Shown: positions 11,659-24,303, counted from the first letter of the stretch. The stretch is DNA of 64,000 bases from Rhizoclosmatium globosum (GCA_002104985.1 MCGO01000001.1:124001-188000), one strand, 5' to 3'. Made by a program: numbers and translations. Notes: generated from the letters alone by a model not told the origin.

Positions 11659-13396
11659 TTAGAGGGCGTTATCCGTCTCATTCGGACTCGACAAAACCTT
11701 GGACGCCGTCTTCTTTTTCCAAAAATGAAAGCTGCTACTCGTATGATTAAGCCCAGACCGTTTCGAAGCCGATTCCTGACCAAACCCAGGTCGCTGCATG
11801 CTCGAGTTTCGTTTCACCAAGTCCGCAAACACCTTCACCATCGCGTGGAACGTCTTTTCAAGTTCAGCAAGCTCGTAGATGAACGACCGGGCGTGTTCGA
11901 ATTCGCCTTTGACTTGCGAAAAGTTCAAGTCCTTGAGAAGGCGGATTTGTGTAACGACTCGAAAGAGTTGACGTGAAATGATTGTGGAGTAAAAGATTCC
12001 AATCAGGACAAAGGCAAGGATGATTCCAGTCATGTAATATCCTGTATGTGCCGACAGTGTACTCAGTTGTACTTCCACGGAGTCAATGTTCATGTACACG
12101 ATGAAAAGCAGGTCTTGGCCAAGGACAGTATACGTGTTAATTGCCAACTTCCAGTTTTGATTGTTTATTTTTCGCGTGACATACCAGATGGCCGTTCCGG
12201 GGTAATACGTGCTAATATACACAGCGATATTTGACAACTGTGACGGTAAGTCGTTGATGTTTCCATACGCGTAAGTTCCATTCGCAAATGCACCAAAGTC
12301 TTGAAAGAATGGATCGTTTAGCTGCGTGAATGGAAGCACCTTCGTTCCCTTAAAAATGGGAACGTCGCTGGAGGATCCAATCACAAACCCATTTGCAACA
12401 CGGATCACAGCTGCAAAGATTGGGAACGCTGTGATACTCAAGATTTGCTTGATTTGGTTCGAAATGAATATCATTGTCCAGTCATTCGCAAACACAACCT
12501 GTTCCCCCGTAACTTCATTCACTGAAAACTCGTAGTTGGTTTTTATGGGCACTCCGTTTGAAATGTAGATTTTAGAGAACCCACTTTGGCCGCTTGAAGT
12601 GTAGTTTAGGTTTACTCCCATAGTTCCTCCAATCGCGTTTTGGAGTGTGAAGTTGTTTCCTGGGTTTGCAAATGTTTTGGACCCAGGTTTGGAGTCTGTT
12701 AAAATTGGGCTGCCGAGTGGGTTTCCTGCCGCGTCACATAAGTATGTGTAGATTGTGGTTCCTTGTTGAGTCCACTACAATGCAATATCGTCATTAGTTA
12801 TACAAGAAAGGATTCAAAAAGCCGCACCCATCGAAGAGTTGTAGTCTGATTCGCGTCAGTATTGTAAAAGTACCCCATTTTTAGTCCTTCAGGGTACGTT
12901 ACAATGAACATACTGTTGGTGAATTGAAGGACACCTTTCAGAGCAATCAAAAGACCTTGAAAAGCTTGTTTTCTTTGAGGAGCATCAAGGAAACTCATCT
13001 TGTTCCTCTAAAGACCAACGAGAATCTAGTTATCCATTCATTTAATTAATTTGCAAACGATACCGCGAATCTGACGGACTGAGTGTGTGTGATTCTCGAC
13101 AACGCATTTCCGGCATCGACAACGTAGTTTGATATTTCATTTGAAATCAAAAACTCAATCTCTTCAATCATTGAGTTTACATTGGCTTTCCCACCCGCAA
13201 GGGTTAATTGCCTAGTGGTGTAAGGTAAGATCAGCACGAAGGTGTATATGCCAAAAACAAACCATCCAAGGACTCCTACTGTTACGGCACATATAATAAT
13301 GAAACCACTAAGTAGAACAAAAAGACGCGGCTTGTTTCGCAATGCCTCAGCGAGGCCACTCGACGCGCTTGAAGCTGCGGAAGATCGTCGAGGCAT
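11659..13396 (-). CDS. Two-TM membrane sensor-like protein (cyclase-receptor-like, no catalytic domain)
   Basis: Exons 13396..13064, 13007..12828 and 12774..11659 join to 542 residues with all splice phases matching. A Ser/Arg-rich cytosolic N-terminus is followed by TM1 (LFVLLSGFIIICAVTVGVLGWFVF), an extracellular region of about 350 residues with many potential N-glycosylation sites, and TM2 (YYMTGIILAFVLIGIFYSTII). Then come a predicted helix ending ELAELEKTFHAMVKVFADLVK and a basic tail. This layout resembles the N-terminal half of Cache/HAMP-type receptors fused to class III cyclases or histidine kinases, but the chain stops before any catalytic domain. Function inferred only: extracellular ligand sensing or a decoy/partner subunit. 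Confidence 0.6.
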
Positions 13397-13509
13397 ATTT
13401 TCGTGGTGACAATCCTAAACTCCTGAAAATATGTGAAAAAGAGTATGTAAAAGCTGGGAAAGAGGCTAGTCAAAGACGAAGGCTCAAGTGTAGTTGTATT
13501 TAACAAGAG

Positions 13510-14128
13510 TTATTCCTCAGACTTCAAACTCGCCAACGACCGAATAAAGTCAAACTCGTCCGAAGTAACTGGCTGTATCGACAGTCTACCACGCTTGACA
13601 AGGTGCATCTCTTTCAGTTCGCTGTAACCCTGCAGCTCCTTCAAAGGAATCAAGCGGCCAAATTCGCCCACGTATTCGACATCCACCATGAACCACTTTG
13701 GCGCTTCTTTATCGGATTTAGCGTCATAGTAAGGATGTTCCGGGTCCCACGCAGTAAAGTCTGGATACGCTTCTTTCACAACCTTCATCAAACCAGCGAT
13801 GCCAGGCACTTTGCAGTTTGAGTGATAAAAGAAGCACAGGTCGCCCGTCCTTTCGAATACAAGTTGTCAGTTATCAGTAGTTGAGTACTGGAAGTAAAGG
13901 GGTATCATACTTCATAGCCTTCATATTGTTCCTAGCTTCGTAGTTCCTCACGCCGTCCCAGTGTTCCGTCTTGCATTCTTTCAAATCGCTGATTGAGAAT
14001 TTGACGTCGTTTCCTTTAACGATTCGTGATTCTGGTTCTGCTTTCATCAGCCAATAACGGTCAACTGCCGCTTTCTTTGACGTTGGCTCAAGTTCCGCAT
14101 CAGTTGTGATTCGTCGTTTTGGGGGCAT
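13510..14128 (-). CDS. EVE-domain protein, thymocyte nuclear protein 1 (THYN1)-like
   Basis: Exons 14128..13911 and 13849..13510 give 185 residues. After a Lys-rich N-terminus (PPKRRI) the EVE domain begins with YWLMKAEPES and continues through FSISDLKECKTEHWDGVRNYEARN, GDLCFFYHSN, PGIAGLMKV and AYPDFTAWDPEHPYYD, the diagnostic order in THYN1 and bacterial EVE proteins. EVE domains belong to the PUA-like fold and bind modified DNA or RNA bases. The gene shares a 52-bp divergent spacer with Pcf11. Confidence 0.92.
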
Positions 14129-14180
14129 TTGAATACAACAAGGATTAGTGCAAAGTTATCCACAAATTACTTTGTCCAAA
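14129..14180. promoter_or_regulatory. Minimal divergent promoter between EVE-domain gene and Pcf11
   Basis: Only 52 bases separate the two start codons, so transcription start sites must overlap or lie within it. No TATA box is visible. Confidence 0.5.
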
Positions 14181-16387
14181 ATGAACCAACACGAATCGAT
14201 TCGACAACAGTTCCGCGCGTCTCTCGCTGAGCTCACCTTCAATTCCCGCCCAATCATAATGAGTCTTACTACGATCGCTGCGGAGAACGCGGCCTTTGCG
14301 GGTGCGATTGTGCAGGCGATTGAGGACCAGCTCCGCATTGTGAGTTATGATTCATATCTTAAAATAGCTGTGAACCCTCTGACCCTTCTGTCTCTCCTTC
14401 CGCCTTCCTTTCCTATCCTACTCTCTCTTTCTTTCTTTATCGATGGTCTATGCTGCGACAATACGATGATTGTGTTTTGCCTTTCCGCTTTTTTCGCCTC
14501 CCTCTTCACTTTCCCACCTCCCAAAACACCTACATTCTACAGGTGACTCCCAAAATCAAGCTACCAATCCTCTATCTGATGGACTCTATCTGTAAAAACG
14601 TTGGCCCCGTGTATACCCGTCTGTTTGCCAACGACCTAGTTGCCTCATTTTCAAATGCCTATGCGGCAGTAAGTCCTGAAGATCGTGAGCGGTTTCGGAA
14701 GGTTGTTAATACGTGGAAGTTGCCTGATGTTAAGACGGGTGGAAGGGCACCTTTGTTTGATCCTGCATTGACGCGGAACTTGGATACTTTCATGAACAAT
14801 TATCGGGACGGGAATAATGGCGCGGCTTTGAATACTGGAAAGTACTTGGTGGATATCCAAGCGGTTATAGCAACGGTGTGAACAATGGGCGTGGACTTGC
14901 GGTGAGTGCAACATGACCTCACTCTTCCTCTTCATTCCTGAATTCGTGCATAACGACTACGGTTGCAATTGCGGACAATAATTGGTCATGTCTGGCTTTC
15001 TCTGTAGTTCGCGGTAAAAATGAGGCTCATGTGTGAACAAAAAACAATAAAAATGGCCAGAATATTGTTATCTTATGGATTTTTGGATAATATTGTCGCT
15101 ACTGACACTTTATATTCTCTAGCCACAGCAAGAGCAAAGTCGTTCCAAGTAAGTCTTTTCTTGTTTAGTTTTGTTATATGGGTCCCTTTTTCTTGTTCGT
15201 TTCTAATCAATTTATTCTGCAGCCGCTCGCCTCAACTATCTCTTCCAGTTGTACAACCCCGCCAAATCAGTCATTAACTTCGATTGTCCTTCAACAACAA
15301 ATTCAGGCGCTTCTCACACAAAAACAGCAAGCTGTACTATTAAATCCACAGGATACTGCAAGCCGATCACAGATTCCTGTTTTAACACAGGTATTTTAAC
15401 ATATTAATGTATTCGACATTCCCTAACATTACTCAACAGCTTCTTGTCCATGTCTCAACTTCGATTCTCAGCACCGCAGACCTCCAGCTCATTTCTCATC
15501 CCTCACGTCATGATGGCAACCACAAACTCCCTCATTCCAACACCATCATTACCCCCTGTCTCACTCCCAAAAGCATGCCAGGCCTCCTCGAAGGTTTCAA
15601 CTCCAAATCCTCCACCCAAACCTCTACAACATCCTCAACAACATCCTCAAAGAAAGAAGCAACCCTTCCAAGACTCTCCCTCTCCAACGCAGACATCAAC
15701 AAACCCCTTCCAAACGCACACTTGATCCTTTACGACCCCTCCACAAACCAATGCGCCCAATGCGGGACCCGGTTCCCAGGAACTACAGACGCAGGAAAAA
15801 AAAAGTATTCCGCGCATTTAGATTGGCATTTCCGACAAAACAAGCGTCTTCGTGAAAACACGCGTCGTAGGGTGTGTCGAGAGTGGTGGCTTGCGAGTGA
15901 TGTGTGGGTTTCAGAAGACTTGACTGGGAATTTGGAAGTAGATGAGGATAAGAGTTGTGAGTTCCTTTTTCCCCCTTGTTTTTGCATGGTAGAAGTATGT
16001 CTGATCCGGGATGTCCTTTTTTCTAGCGAGCGCGGCATTCTTTGGAGACGATGCTGTGAATGTTGCGAAAGTCGAGAAGGCGGAACCAGAGATACTGCAT
16101 AATATTCCTGCGGAGGGGGAAACGAATATGCAGTGTGGGATCTGTAAAGAAGATCTGGAGCAGTATTATGATGAAGCTGAGGATTTGTGGATGATCAAAG
16201 GAGCAGTCAAGGTGGATGGACAGGTGAGAGCTTGATAACGAGTGACCAGTTCTAATTTTAAATTCAGCTCTTCCATCAACTGTGTTACTCAATGTCAGTT
16301 AACGGAGGAAATGATGGGGGGAGCGGTGGCGGTACGAAGCGAAAGGCGGATGAGGTTGATTTGGAGCTGAAGAGACCTCGCGTTTAG
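14181..16387 (+). CDS. PCF11: Pcf11-like cleavage and polyadenylation factor IA subunit
   Basis: Pcf11 couples RNA polymerase II CTD binding to mRNA 3'-end cleavage. Exon 1 starts MNQHESIRQQFRASLAEL. After an intron ending near 14542, the CID continues as PKIKLPILYLMDSICKNVGPVY..LFANDL, the CTD-interaction signature. The middle is Gln- and Ser-rich and split by several introns (14879 to about 15124, near 15150-15222, 15391 to about 15439). The C-terminus carries two zinc fingers: CAQCGTRFPG..HLDWHFRQN..REWW, and CGICKEDLEQYYDE...HQLC completed across an intron at 16222-16266. It ends in a basic KRKADEVDLELKRPRV tail, probably nuclear-localising. Frames connect well; the exons near 14.9-15.2 kb are the least certain. 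Confidence 0.88.
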
Positions 16388-16794
16388 CTGATTTTTAAAG
16401 TTATCATTTTCAATCTGAACCCTGAATATATATAAATATGATGAAATCAGTTTGCTGTTTTTTCGAAGAATACTGGACGTGGTTGAAATCGAGAAAGCGC
16501 GACGTGACGAACGTTGGCACTTGATGGGGATCTGTCATGGATGTGCAAACCACTAAATTGCGTGTTTTATGTAGCAATAAGCATTTCTGGGTGTGAACTA
16601 TGGTTAATTTGTGTGGAATAGTTGATGGGGCACAACATAACTGTGACAAACAAAGAAACATTTTGATAGATCAGTTGCTTGGAAACTACCTTTATTTTAA
16701 CGTCCCCATGAAAATAGTATACATAACACGCAAGTAAGAACGATAACGTCAAGTTGTTAGAGTTCCGGTGTCTCCACTCCCAACCCGTATCCCT
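16388..16794. other. Convergent 3' spacer
   Basis: About 400 bases between the convergent Pcf11 and small secreted protein genes. AT-rich; no feature supported. Confidence 0.5.
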
Positions 16795-17171
16795 TCACAG
16801 GTTCGGGCTCGCAACTTCCTTCACCCTCGAAATCTTGATTGCATGCGGAATAGTAGCGACTTGCTTGTCATAATCTGTCATCTGGCACTTAGAAAACACC
16901 CTATAGCATCTGTACGAAACTCACCACAATCGCCATTGATTGTAAACGACACAAAGTTTGCGTATTGGTTGTTGATGGATGTACGGATGTGGTATGAGAT
17001 GTCGAATGAGTCAAGGTGGGTTTTCACCATTTCCTCTGAGGCGGGACTTCCGACTGGGAATTCGACTTGGAATGTGCATGGAAGGAAACGTGGCTGGGAA
17101 GGTGAAGCGAAGGAGGAGGCAGCGGAGAACATGAAAGTTAGAGTTGTGAGGATGGTGGCGTTGATTTTCAT
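16795..17171 (-). CDS. Small secreted protein resembling a stand-alone subtilase propeptide / I9 inhibitor
   Basis: Exons 17171..16925 and 16874..16795 join to 108 residues. A signal peptide (MKINATILTTLTFMFSAASSFA) precedes CTFQVEFPVGSPASEEMVKTHL, a pattern like the first strand and helix of the peptidase-inhibitor I9 fold, and ends with IPHAIKISRVKEV, like the final strand before the protease domain. No protease domain follows, so it could be a free inhibitor or chaperone of secreted subtilases. The acceptor at 16875 was chosen because it keeps the frame open. In a shifted frame the C-terminus would read EPEPVKGYGLGVETPEL, so a one-base error near 16812 is possible. Family call is inference from pattern only. 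Confidence 0.5.
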
Positions 17172-17273
17172 GGAAGTTTTTTGAATGACTCAGTAGGAGA
17201 GTTTCAAGCATCAGAGCAGTGACCTTTCATGAAGGTTGTTTTATTTACATTCATATGATTGGAGAATGGCTAC

Positions 17274-18131
17274 CTAGTTCCATTCTTGTTGATGTCAACA
17301 ATACTCAAATCGACCAGTCTGATTAAAGTTCAAGGTTAACGTTCAGAACACAGATCAAGAGAGCCAAAGAAAATTACCCTCTCAGATTCCTTGCAAATTG
17401 TGCCAGTTTCTCGGACGCGAATGGGATGTTTTCCGTTGCTGTTCGTTCTGTGCACAATTCCACAAGCCAAGTACCCGACGGATCCAGAGGTGTGATTGAC
17501 GATAGATCATGCTTTGATTGAAACTAGCTCGCAAGTGTCAGTTTCGTATGAGCGACAGAATTGGGTATATACTTTGTGAATGCAGCTGATTGTGATGCTA
17601 ATGGCGCCGTAGTGGAAACGATATCCCTTCCTCATGAATTCAAGTGTAAGCCTGGATTTGATACAGTCAGAGAGAGGAAAGTGCATCGCGGAGAAGCGTA
17701 AGCTCACTCGTAGTCCAAGAGATCCAAGTAGTCGAAGACACTGCCCTGCATCACAGGAGCTTCATACACAGCTCTGATAGTAGCGAGTTGACCAGGTTTA
17801 GGTGGTTGCGGCTGACCAATAAACAGGAGGGACCTGGGAGTTTGAAAGCGTCAACAGCACATTCACAATGCCAACAAACAACGCACCACTTCAAGTCCTG
17901 CAACGTTTTCACAGACGATTCGGCGGCGCACCAATCCGATCTGATACGAAGTGGCGCGTTTCCGCCGCGGCCACCACGCTCGTTGAAGACCATTTCAACT
18001 TCAGCGATTTGCGGTAGTTTTGCGGATGCGACGAGCGGCGCGGCCAAGCCACTCAAGCCACAGATTCGTTCGATGAGCGGCGCGACTGAGGCGGCGGGTA
18101 CGGCACCGTGAAGTGAGCATTCGTACGACAT
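17274..18131 (-). CDS. MED18: Mediator complex subunit 18 (Med18/Srb5-like)
   Basis: Five exons. Exon 1 (18131-17887) begins MSYECSLHGAVPAASVAPLI..RICGLSG, matching the Med18 N-terminal strand and helix, and later has MVFNERGG. Later exons give LLFIGQPQPPKPGQLATIRAV, QGSVFDYLDLLDYE, LEFMRKGYRFHYGAISITI, then LDPSGTWLVELCTERTATEN and a short C-terminal exon ending NKNGTR. These follow the Med18 beta-barrel in order (FxxxGFxxxxxxxxxGxxF..I). Med18 sits in the Mediator head and contacts RNA polymerase II. Introns are about 50-60 nt and phases agree (exon 2 17833-17708, exon 3 from 17651). Confidence 0.85.
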
Positions 18132-18210
18132 GTGTCAAAGTGTTGAATTTGCACAGAGTTTAAATGTGTGTCAAATCTATCCATCAATACAGAACTCGCT
18201 TTACTTTAAT

Positions 18211-19349
18211 CTATTCCGACTTTCGCTTACTTCCCTTCAACTTCTCCTCCAACTCTTGAGCATCTAATGCCTTGAACGCATTCCATAACCCCGTGAAATA
18301 ATAAAACCGAATCAACAACAAATCAATCGCCATGCGCACCGAATCCTTCAACAAATTGACTTTTGATCCATCCACTTCGTTCCACGTCACTGGTACTTCT
18401 GCAATAGGAATCTTGTGCCATGTGGCGAGAAGAAGCATTTCGATATCAAAGATCCATCCTTCAACGTGCATGCGAGGAAAGATTTCAGCTGCAGAACGAC
18501 GCGTGAGGAGTTTGAAGCCGCATTGCGTGTCCTTGATGGATGAGATTCCGAGGAGAAGGAGGAATGCGTGGAAGCCGTGCATGAGAAAGTTTCTAATGAA
18601 TGAGCGCTATTGTGGAGAGTATTTAGGAAGCAGATCGATTGAGATCCAAGAGGTTGTAGAAGTACCTTGACAACAGCGTCAGAACGGACCATGTGGGCAC
18701 GAGAACCGACAGCAATTCCGTGATTTGCGACTGATACTTTATCCAATGCCTTTTCGAGTAGTTCAATGTCGGAGAAGCGAGTGGCGCCATCTGCATCTGC
18801 AAAGAGAAGCCTGTCACCCCGCGCCACGAGCATACCCTGTGTGTTTACAGGTCAGTCTTTGATCGTATCGCAGAGTCATGATCCAGCCAAGTCCGAACAC
18901 ACCTGAGTGACGGCGCCGCCCTTCCCCCTGTTCTTCTCGAGCACAAGAACCCTGACCTGAGAACACGCTCTCTTCCGAGCAATCTCGCGGGCAATCTCCG
19001 CCGTGCCGTCGCTACTCCCGTCGTCAACAACGATCACCTCGAACGAGTGTCCCTTGTCTCGTTTGACTCGGGCGTCGAGAAAGTCGAGTGTGTCGTTTAG
19101 CATTTGCGGAAGACGCGCGGCCTCGTTGAACGCCGGCACAACGACAGACAGCGCCACGTTTTGCGAAGTGCGGCGCGGGGGCTCAAGCGCGGCGATCTCG
19201 AACTCGGTGCGTTCGTTGGTCACCGCGTCGATGAAGAACCGCTCGTTGGCCGTGCGCCGTCGCGGGTGCGGCGTGAACATGACTAGTGCAGTGATAAGCC
19301 CGGCGAGGCTGGTTATTAGGACGCCGGCGAGGACGGCGACACTGGTCAT
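18211..19349 (-). CDS. ALG5: Dolichyl-phosphate beta-glucosyltransferase (ALG5-like)
   Basis: ER enzyme that makes dolichyl-P-glucose for N-glycan precursor assembly. An N-terminal TM anchor ([22 protein letters not shown]) precedes a GT2 domain: [44 protein letters not shown], then across introns [11 protein letters not shown] (the DXD-type metal site), [13 protein letters not shown], and [12 protein letters not shown]. The C-terminal exon ends [12 protein letters not shown] and a basic tail. These motifs in this order are diagnostic of ALG5/DPG synthase. Introns interrupt near 18905-18840 and 18665-18607. It lies 510 bp from the divergent formin gene. Confidence 0.93.
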
Positions 19350-19859
19350 CCCTCTCTTGCTTTTTTAAATAAATTGGAAGGGGGAAGAAAGAACCAGATT
19401 TCGTTCAACGCCTTCTATACAGTTGAATAAATTAGACGCAATAGGAAGGTGACTAGTTTCGGGTCTTTTTGGTGGTGGGGGTATAAAGGAGAGTAAATAC
19501 TGTCACGCTTCTCTTTTTCTTTACTTGATTAGTTTTTGGCAAGGCCTCCTTCAGTCCATGAGGGAGCTCACTGCGTAAGGGCGAAATACAGATCCTCTGG
19601 AGAGGGCTTGTACCTCTTCCGACGCCTTCGTATCTCCGGCTGTGCCAGATCAGTGGGACAGTCGGTCAAAGTGAGGCAGACATATATGTATCCTCCATGT
19701 ACTCCCCCTCCCCTCTTCACGCAATCACGAGAGATTAGCAAACTACTTTAAATAAATAATCATTAGTAATTGAATCATATGTCGAGTTTACTGGTTGGGA
19801 TTGGATTGGGTTGGGAGACGATAGAAACTACAACAAAAGATCTCCAAGCCACTTAGACA
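19350..19859. other. Divergent ALG5-formin promoter region
   Basis: 510 bases with pyrimidine-rich stretches and an AT-rich segment near 19740-19790. No RNA gene or supported coding sequence. Confidence 0.45.
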
Positions 19860-22800
19860 ATGAACCGGCGAGTCTCAGCCCTGATGGTGTCCTCGCCATC
19901 AGCTGCGGGCCTCCCTCGCAACAACAGTGGCCTTCCGCAGTCTCCCTCAACTGCCTCCTTCACTGCTGCCTATGACCAAGTTCCTATGCCTCCACTGGCT
20001 GCGATTACAACCATGTTAGAGCTCCTAATGGTAAAGTATCGAGTATTACTCAGGGAGGAAGCTTAACCAATGAGTACAGGAAGACCTGAACCTCACTGAA
20101 GACAAGAAGCAAGTCCTCCGCCTCCTCTCCCAGGAACGCAAGTGGATTATGCTTCAACAACACTTGGGCGAGCGATACAGAGACAACGCCGCCCGGGACC
20201 TGCAGCAAGAGATTAGTGACATCAGGTGAATAATAAGTCCCACTTTGCAATGATTCCATGTGCTTTCCTTCACACACACAAGTCATTGATTCCTCCACTA
20301 TTAAACCCTACACAGAAAACTCAACAACCCAGACCGCGACCTCCTAACAGACCTAGTTGTATCCCTCCGTTCCCGTCCAATCCGCTGGATCTCAAACTTC
20401 ATCGACAACGGCGGCCTCTCAATCCTCCTCTCAAACCTCAAAGGCCTCGGCCTCGAAAACCGGCACGACGAGTTTGAAGAACTGTACATCAAATGCCTGA
20501 AATCCCTCATGAACAACAAAATCGGTTTGTCGGCTGTGCTTGACAACGAAGGCTCCATGAACATTATCGCAATGTCCCTGCGTTCACCCGCGCTGCGAAC
20601 ACGGAGTCTTGTGTTGGAGATTTTCGGTGCTGTTTGTTTGATTCCGGGTGGACATCGGTGTGTTCTTGAAGGGATGGAATCGTTGGCGGAGTTGGCGGCG
20701 TTAAGGTTCCGGTTTGAAGCTGTCGTGTCGACGCTTTGGTTGAGTTGTCAAGGTGTTTCGCAGCAGGAGAAGGAGTTGCAGGTACGGCCAAGAATTCTTT
20801 GTCATACCGATAATCTTGAACGTATTTTGTTTTGTAACACACTCCTCCAGGTTGCATGTATGTCGTTCATCAACGCTGTTATTTGTGGAGGTCCTGGTGT
20901 CAACCTCGAGTTCCGAATGCACCTGCGTTACGAATTCCTGCACCTCGGTCTCATGCAACTCATTGACAAAATCGGTCACATTGAGAACGAGCTTCTCCAA
21001 ACCCAAATCGATGTCTGGATCGCAGGACTTGAAGCAGACGAAGAGGAGCTTTTTGGACGTCTTGGTGTTGCAATCGATGAGGACGTCAATTTGGATAACA
21101 CGGAGGAGCTGTTTGATGTTGTGTATGAGAATATGAAGTTGTCGAGTTGTGTGGAGCCGTTGCATTCGGTGTTGAGGCATGTGGCGTTGTTGCCACCGAA
21201 TCCGTTTCAGAAGTGAGTTCCTTATTTTTTACTAGAGACCGTATTCTAACTTGATTGTTTGTTCTACGGCGCGAAGAATGAAGTACATGTTCATTATTGA
21301 TAAGGTCGTTCAACAAATCTGTCTTCAAACAACTGGCGGAGACGCGGCAGATCCTGCTGCTGCGTTGCTTGATTTAGATATTCGGGGATTAGTGACTGAG
21401 TTTGGAGACCCGACAAAATCAAGGGAGCTGGAAGAGAAGCTTCGCAAGGCGTTGGAAAAGTCGAGAAAGTTAGAAAAGGACTTGGATAGTGCGAAAGGAA
21501 CTACTGTCGCTGCTGACTCAGGTTCGACGATTGCCATCAAGTTGAATAATTAATGATGCTAATGTTCCTATGATCGTTCAGCCAAGAAGGACGAAGAGAT
21601 TCGAAATCTGTCAGCGTCACTTGCAGCAGCTCGACGAGATATCGATACTTTGAACAACGCGTTGAAAGACAAGCTACTGAATGCTGAAGGGGGCGCGGAA
21701 GTGTTGGCGAAGGTACAAGCGAACTGGAGTTCAAAGACTAGTGCGCCACGTAAGTTTCAGGAGTCTGATGCATACATTGGAACTTATGTATGTCTTAGCT
21801 CCACCACCTGCACCGCCTGTATCGTTTGCACCGCCACCTCCTCCACCTCCGATGATGGGAGGTGAGATCTCTTGATGAATTGGATTCATTCACCATAGCT
21901 CAATATTTTTAGGGCCACCTCCCCCTCCTCCTCCGATGATGGGAGGGCCGCCTCCTCCCCCGCCACCAATGATGGGCGGAGGGCCACCACCTCCACCTCC
22001 GCCAATGATGGGAGGAGGTAAGAAATTGATATTCATGAAAATACCTGACCATGTTCCCACAATAGGACCTCCTCCTCCTCCACCACCAATGATGGGTGGG
22101 CCACCTCCACCACCAGGATTTGGACCCCCTCCACCTCCCGGCGCCCCTGTCGCCCCAGGTCTCCAACTTCCACCCTCGAAACCAACAAACCTCAGCTCGA
22201 AACCACTCAAAGCCCTCAACTGGACGAAAATCCCACCCCTCAAAATCAAAGAAACCGTATTCGCAACTCTCGACGACGCAGAAATTCACGAGCAACTCAA
22301 AGACAGTTACATTGAGTTTGAAGACTTGTTCGCAGCCAAAGAGTTGAAGGAGATGAAGAAGGACGTGACAAAGGGCAGTTCAGAGAGTATCAACACCAGC
22401 GGGCCAAAGGAAATCACGTTTTTGGATACCAAGAGAAGTCAAAATACGAGTTACGTGGAGCTGACATTTATCCTCCCATATCTCTAACATTGAAGCTAGA
22501 TATCATGCTCAAGGCAATTAAAATGAGTCCAGCAACAATCGCGCAAGCTGTTGAATCCTGCGACCTTACAACGCTCAAACAGTTCATCATCAACGAACTC
22601 CTAAAAGTCGTTCCAACTGATGACGAAATCCAATCCATCAAGTTATATGAAAACGAAGTTGAGAACCTCGCTGTTGCGGAACGTTTCTTCCAGGCCATGA
22701 GTGGGATCTCATCCTACGAGCAGAAGCTGCGGGCCATGTACTTCCAGTCGAGTTACGATGAGTTACTTGATGATGTTGAGAATATGATTGGGTGGTTGAA

Positions 22801-24156
22801 GCGGGCTACATGGGATGTGAGGGATAGTAAGAAGTTCAAGGAATTGCTGGCGGTATAATTACTCTTTTTTGTGATGTTCAAACGTCTTATGTGCGTTTCT
22901 AGATTATTCTTGCGCTTGGAAATTATATGAATTCGGGGCAGAGAGGTGGTGCATACGGATTCAAGTTGAATACTCTGTTGAAGGTATGTTGTTTCTGGAG
23001 ATGTCAAAGGAGCTAATGGAAGGAAATCACAGCTAATTGACACGAAATCATCGATTCAAAACCGAAAACACACACTTCTGCACTACTTGACTGAAATTAT
23101 GCCAAAGAAATTCCCTGAAGTTATTGGCTTCCAAGAAGAGCTTTCTCATGTCGATGATGGAGCAAAAGGTGAAAGAGCATCCAATGTATCTTCTGAAATT
23201 TAATCACGCTTATAGTCACAATTCCCCAAATTCGTCAAATTGTGGTTTCAATCCGCGATAACCTCAGTTCAATCAAGGGTCTCCTTTCCAAACTCGAAAA
23301 CGATCCAACTGCAACTAAGTTTTACGAAACCTTGAACAAATTCTATGCCGATGCTTTTGCGACATACCAAGACGTTGAAATTCGCTTCAAAAATGCGGAA
23401 AAGGAATTCGAAGCCATTGTGGTGTTGTATGGGGAGGATGCAAAGACAACTACGCCAGAAGAGTTTTTCGGAATCTTCAGTAAGTTTGTTGCAGCTTACA
23501 ATCAAGCCAAGTTGGACAACGAGTTGGCTGCTGCGAAGGTGATTGAAGAGGAGAAGAAGGAGGCTGTCAAGAGGGTACGTTGCATATTTTGTCAATTACT
23601 TTTGTGTTACTAACAAATCAACTTTCAAGACCATGGAAGAGCGACGCAAGAAGAAGAGGGAAGCGACGACTCGTGTCAAGGAGACCACATCGTCTGGACT
23701 GGATGCAACCGACGGTCCTTTGGATGATTTGATTTCTGCCATTCGTACTGGTACGTATTATCGCTTCTGTGGATGAAAACTTTCTTTAACAATCTTGCGT
23801 ATGTAGGTAAGGCGTTTGGAGGGTTTTCTGACGCACCTGCCCGTAAGCGAGCCGCGAATTCGACAAGCTCGGCTCGCGAGGGCAGTCCATCTGAGCGCAT
23901 CTCTGCCGCCGATGGTCGAAAAGGCTCCGTTACCTTGCTCGCTGCTCTCGGAACCCAGGACAATCTGAACAGGGGTGCCGCAAAGACCCGCGAGCTTGCC
24001 ACGAAAGCATCGACTTCCACTTTGAACGGAAGCGGAGGCAGTTTGGAGAGTGTTCGTAGTAGAAGTCCTGACAAGGATTTGTTGGCTGCGTTGGTTGGAG
24101 GAAAGAAGGGCCGTGTTCGTGCGGAGTCGAGGAGTCGATCGCCGTTGCGGGAGTGA
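19860..24156 (+). CDS. Diaphanous-type formin (GBD/FH3-FH1-FH2-DAD)
   Basis: Actin nucleator. After a short Ser/Pro exon, the GBD/FH3 region reads [18 protein letters not shown], then [36 protein letters not shown], and [21 protein letters not shown] predicted coiled coil ([19 protein letters not shown]) leads into FH1, repeats of [11 protein letters not shown] that bind profilin. FH2 starts [12 protein letters not shown] and contains [19 protein letters not shown] (the actin-binding lasso/knob region). The end has a DAD-like [11 protein letters not shown] that would bind the N-terminus for autoinhibition, plus a Ser/Arg tail. About twelve short introns; splice sites in FH1 are at 21862-21912 and 22018-22065. 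It is probably Rho-regulated, as the GBD-DAD pair implies. Confidence 0.94.
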
Positions 24157-24303
24157 ATTTGGTGTTTCATTTTGTGATACTCATATGATACAGGCAGTTA
24201 ATAATATTACAAGTTGAAGTTTATCCTTATAATTCACTCACGAACTGAGCTGATATTAAGTCAGAATTCTATTCTTTGGGATTTTCAAGGATTTTCTTTC
24301 ACA

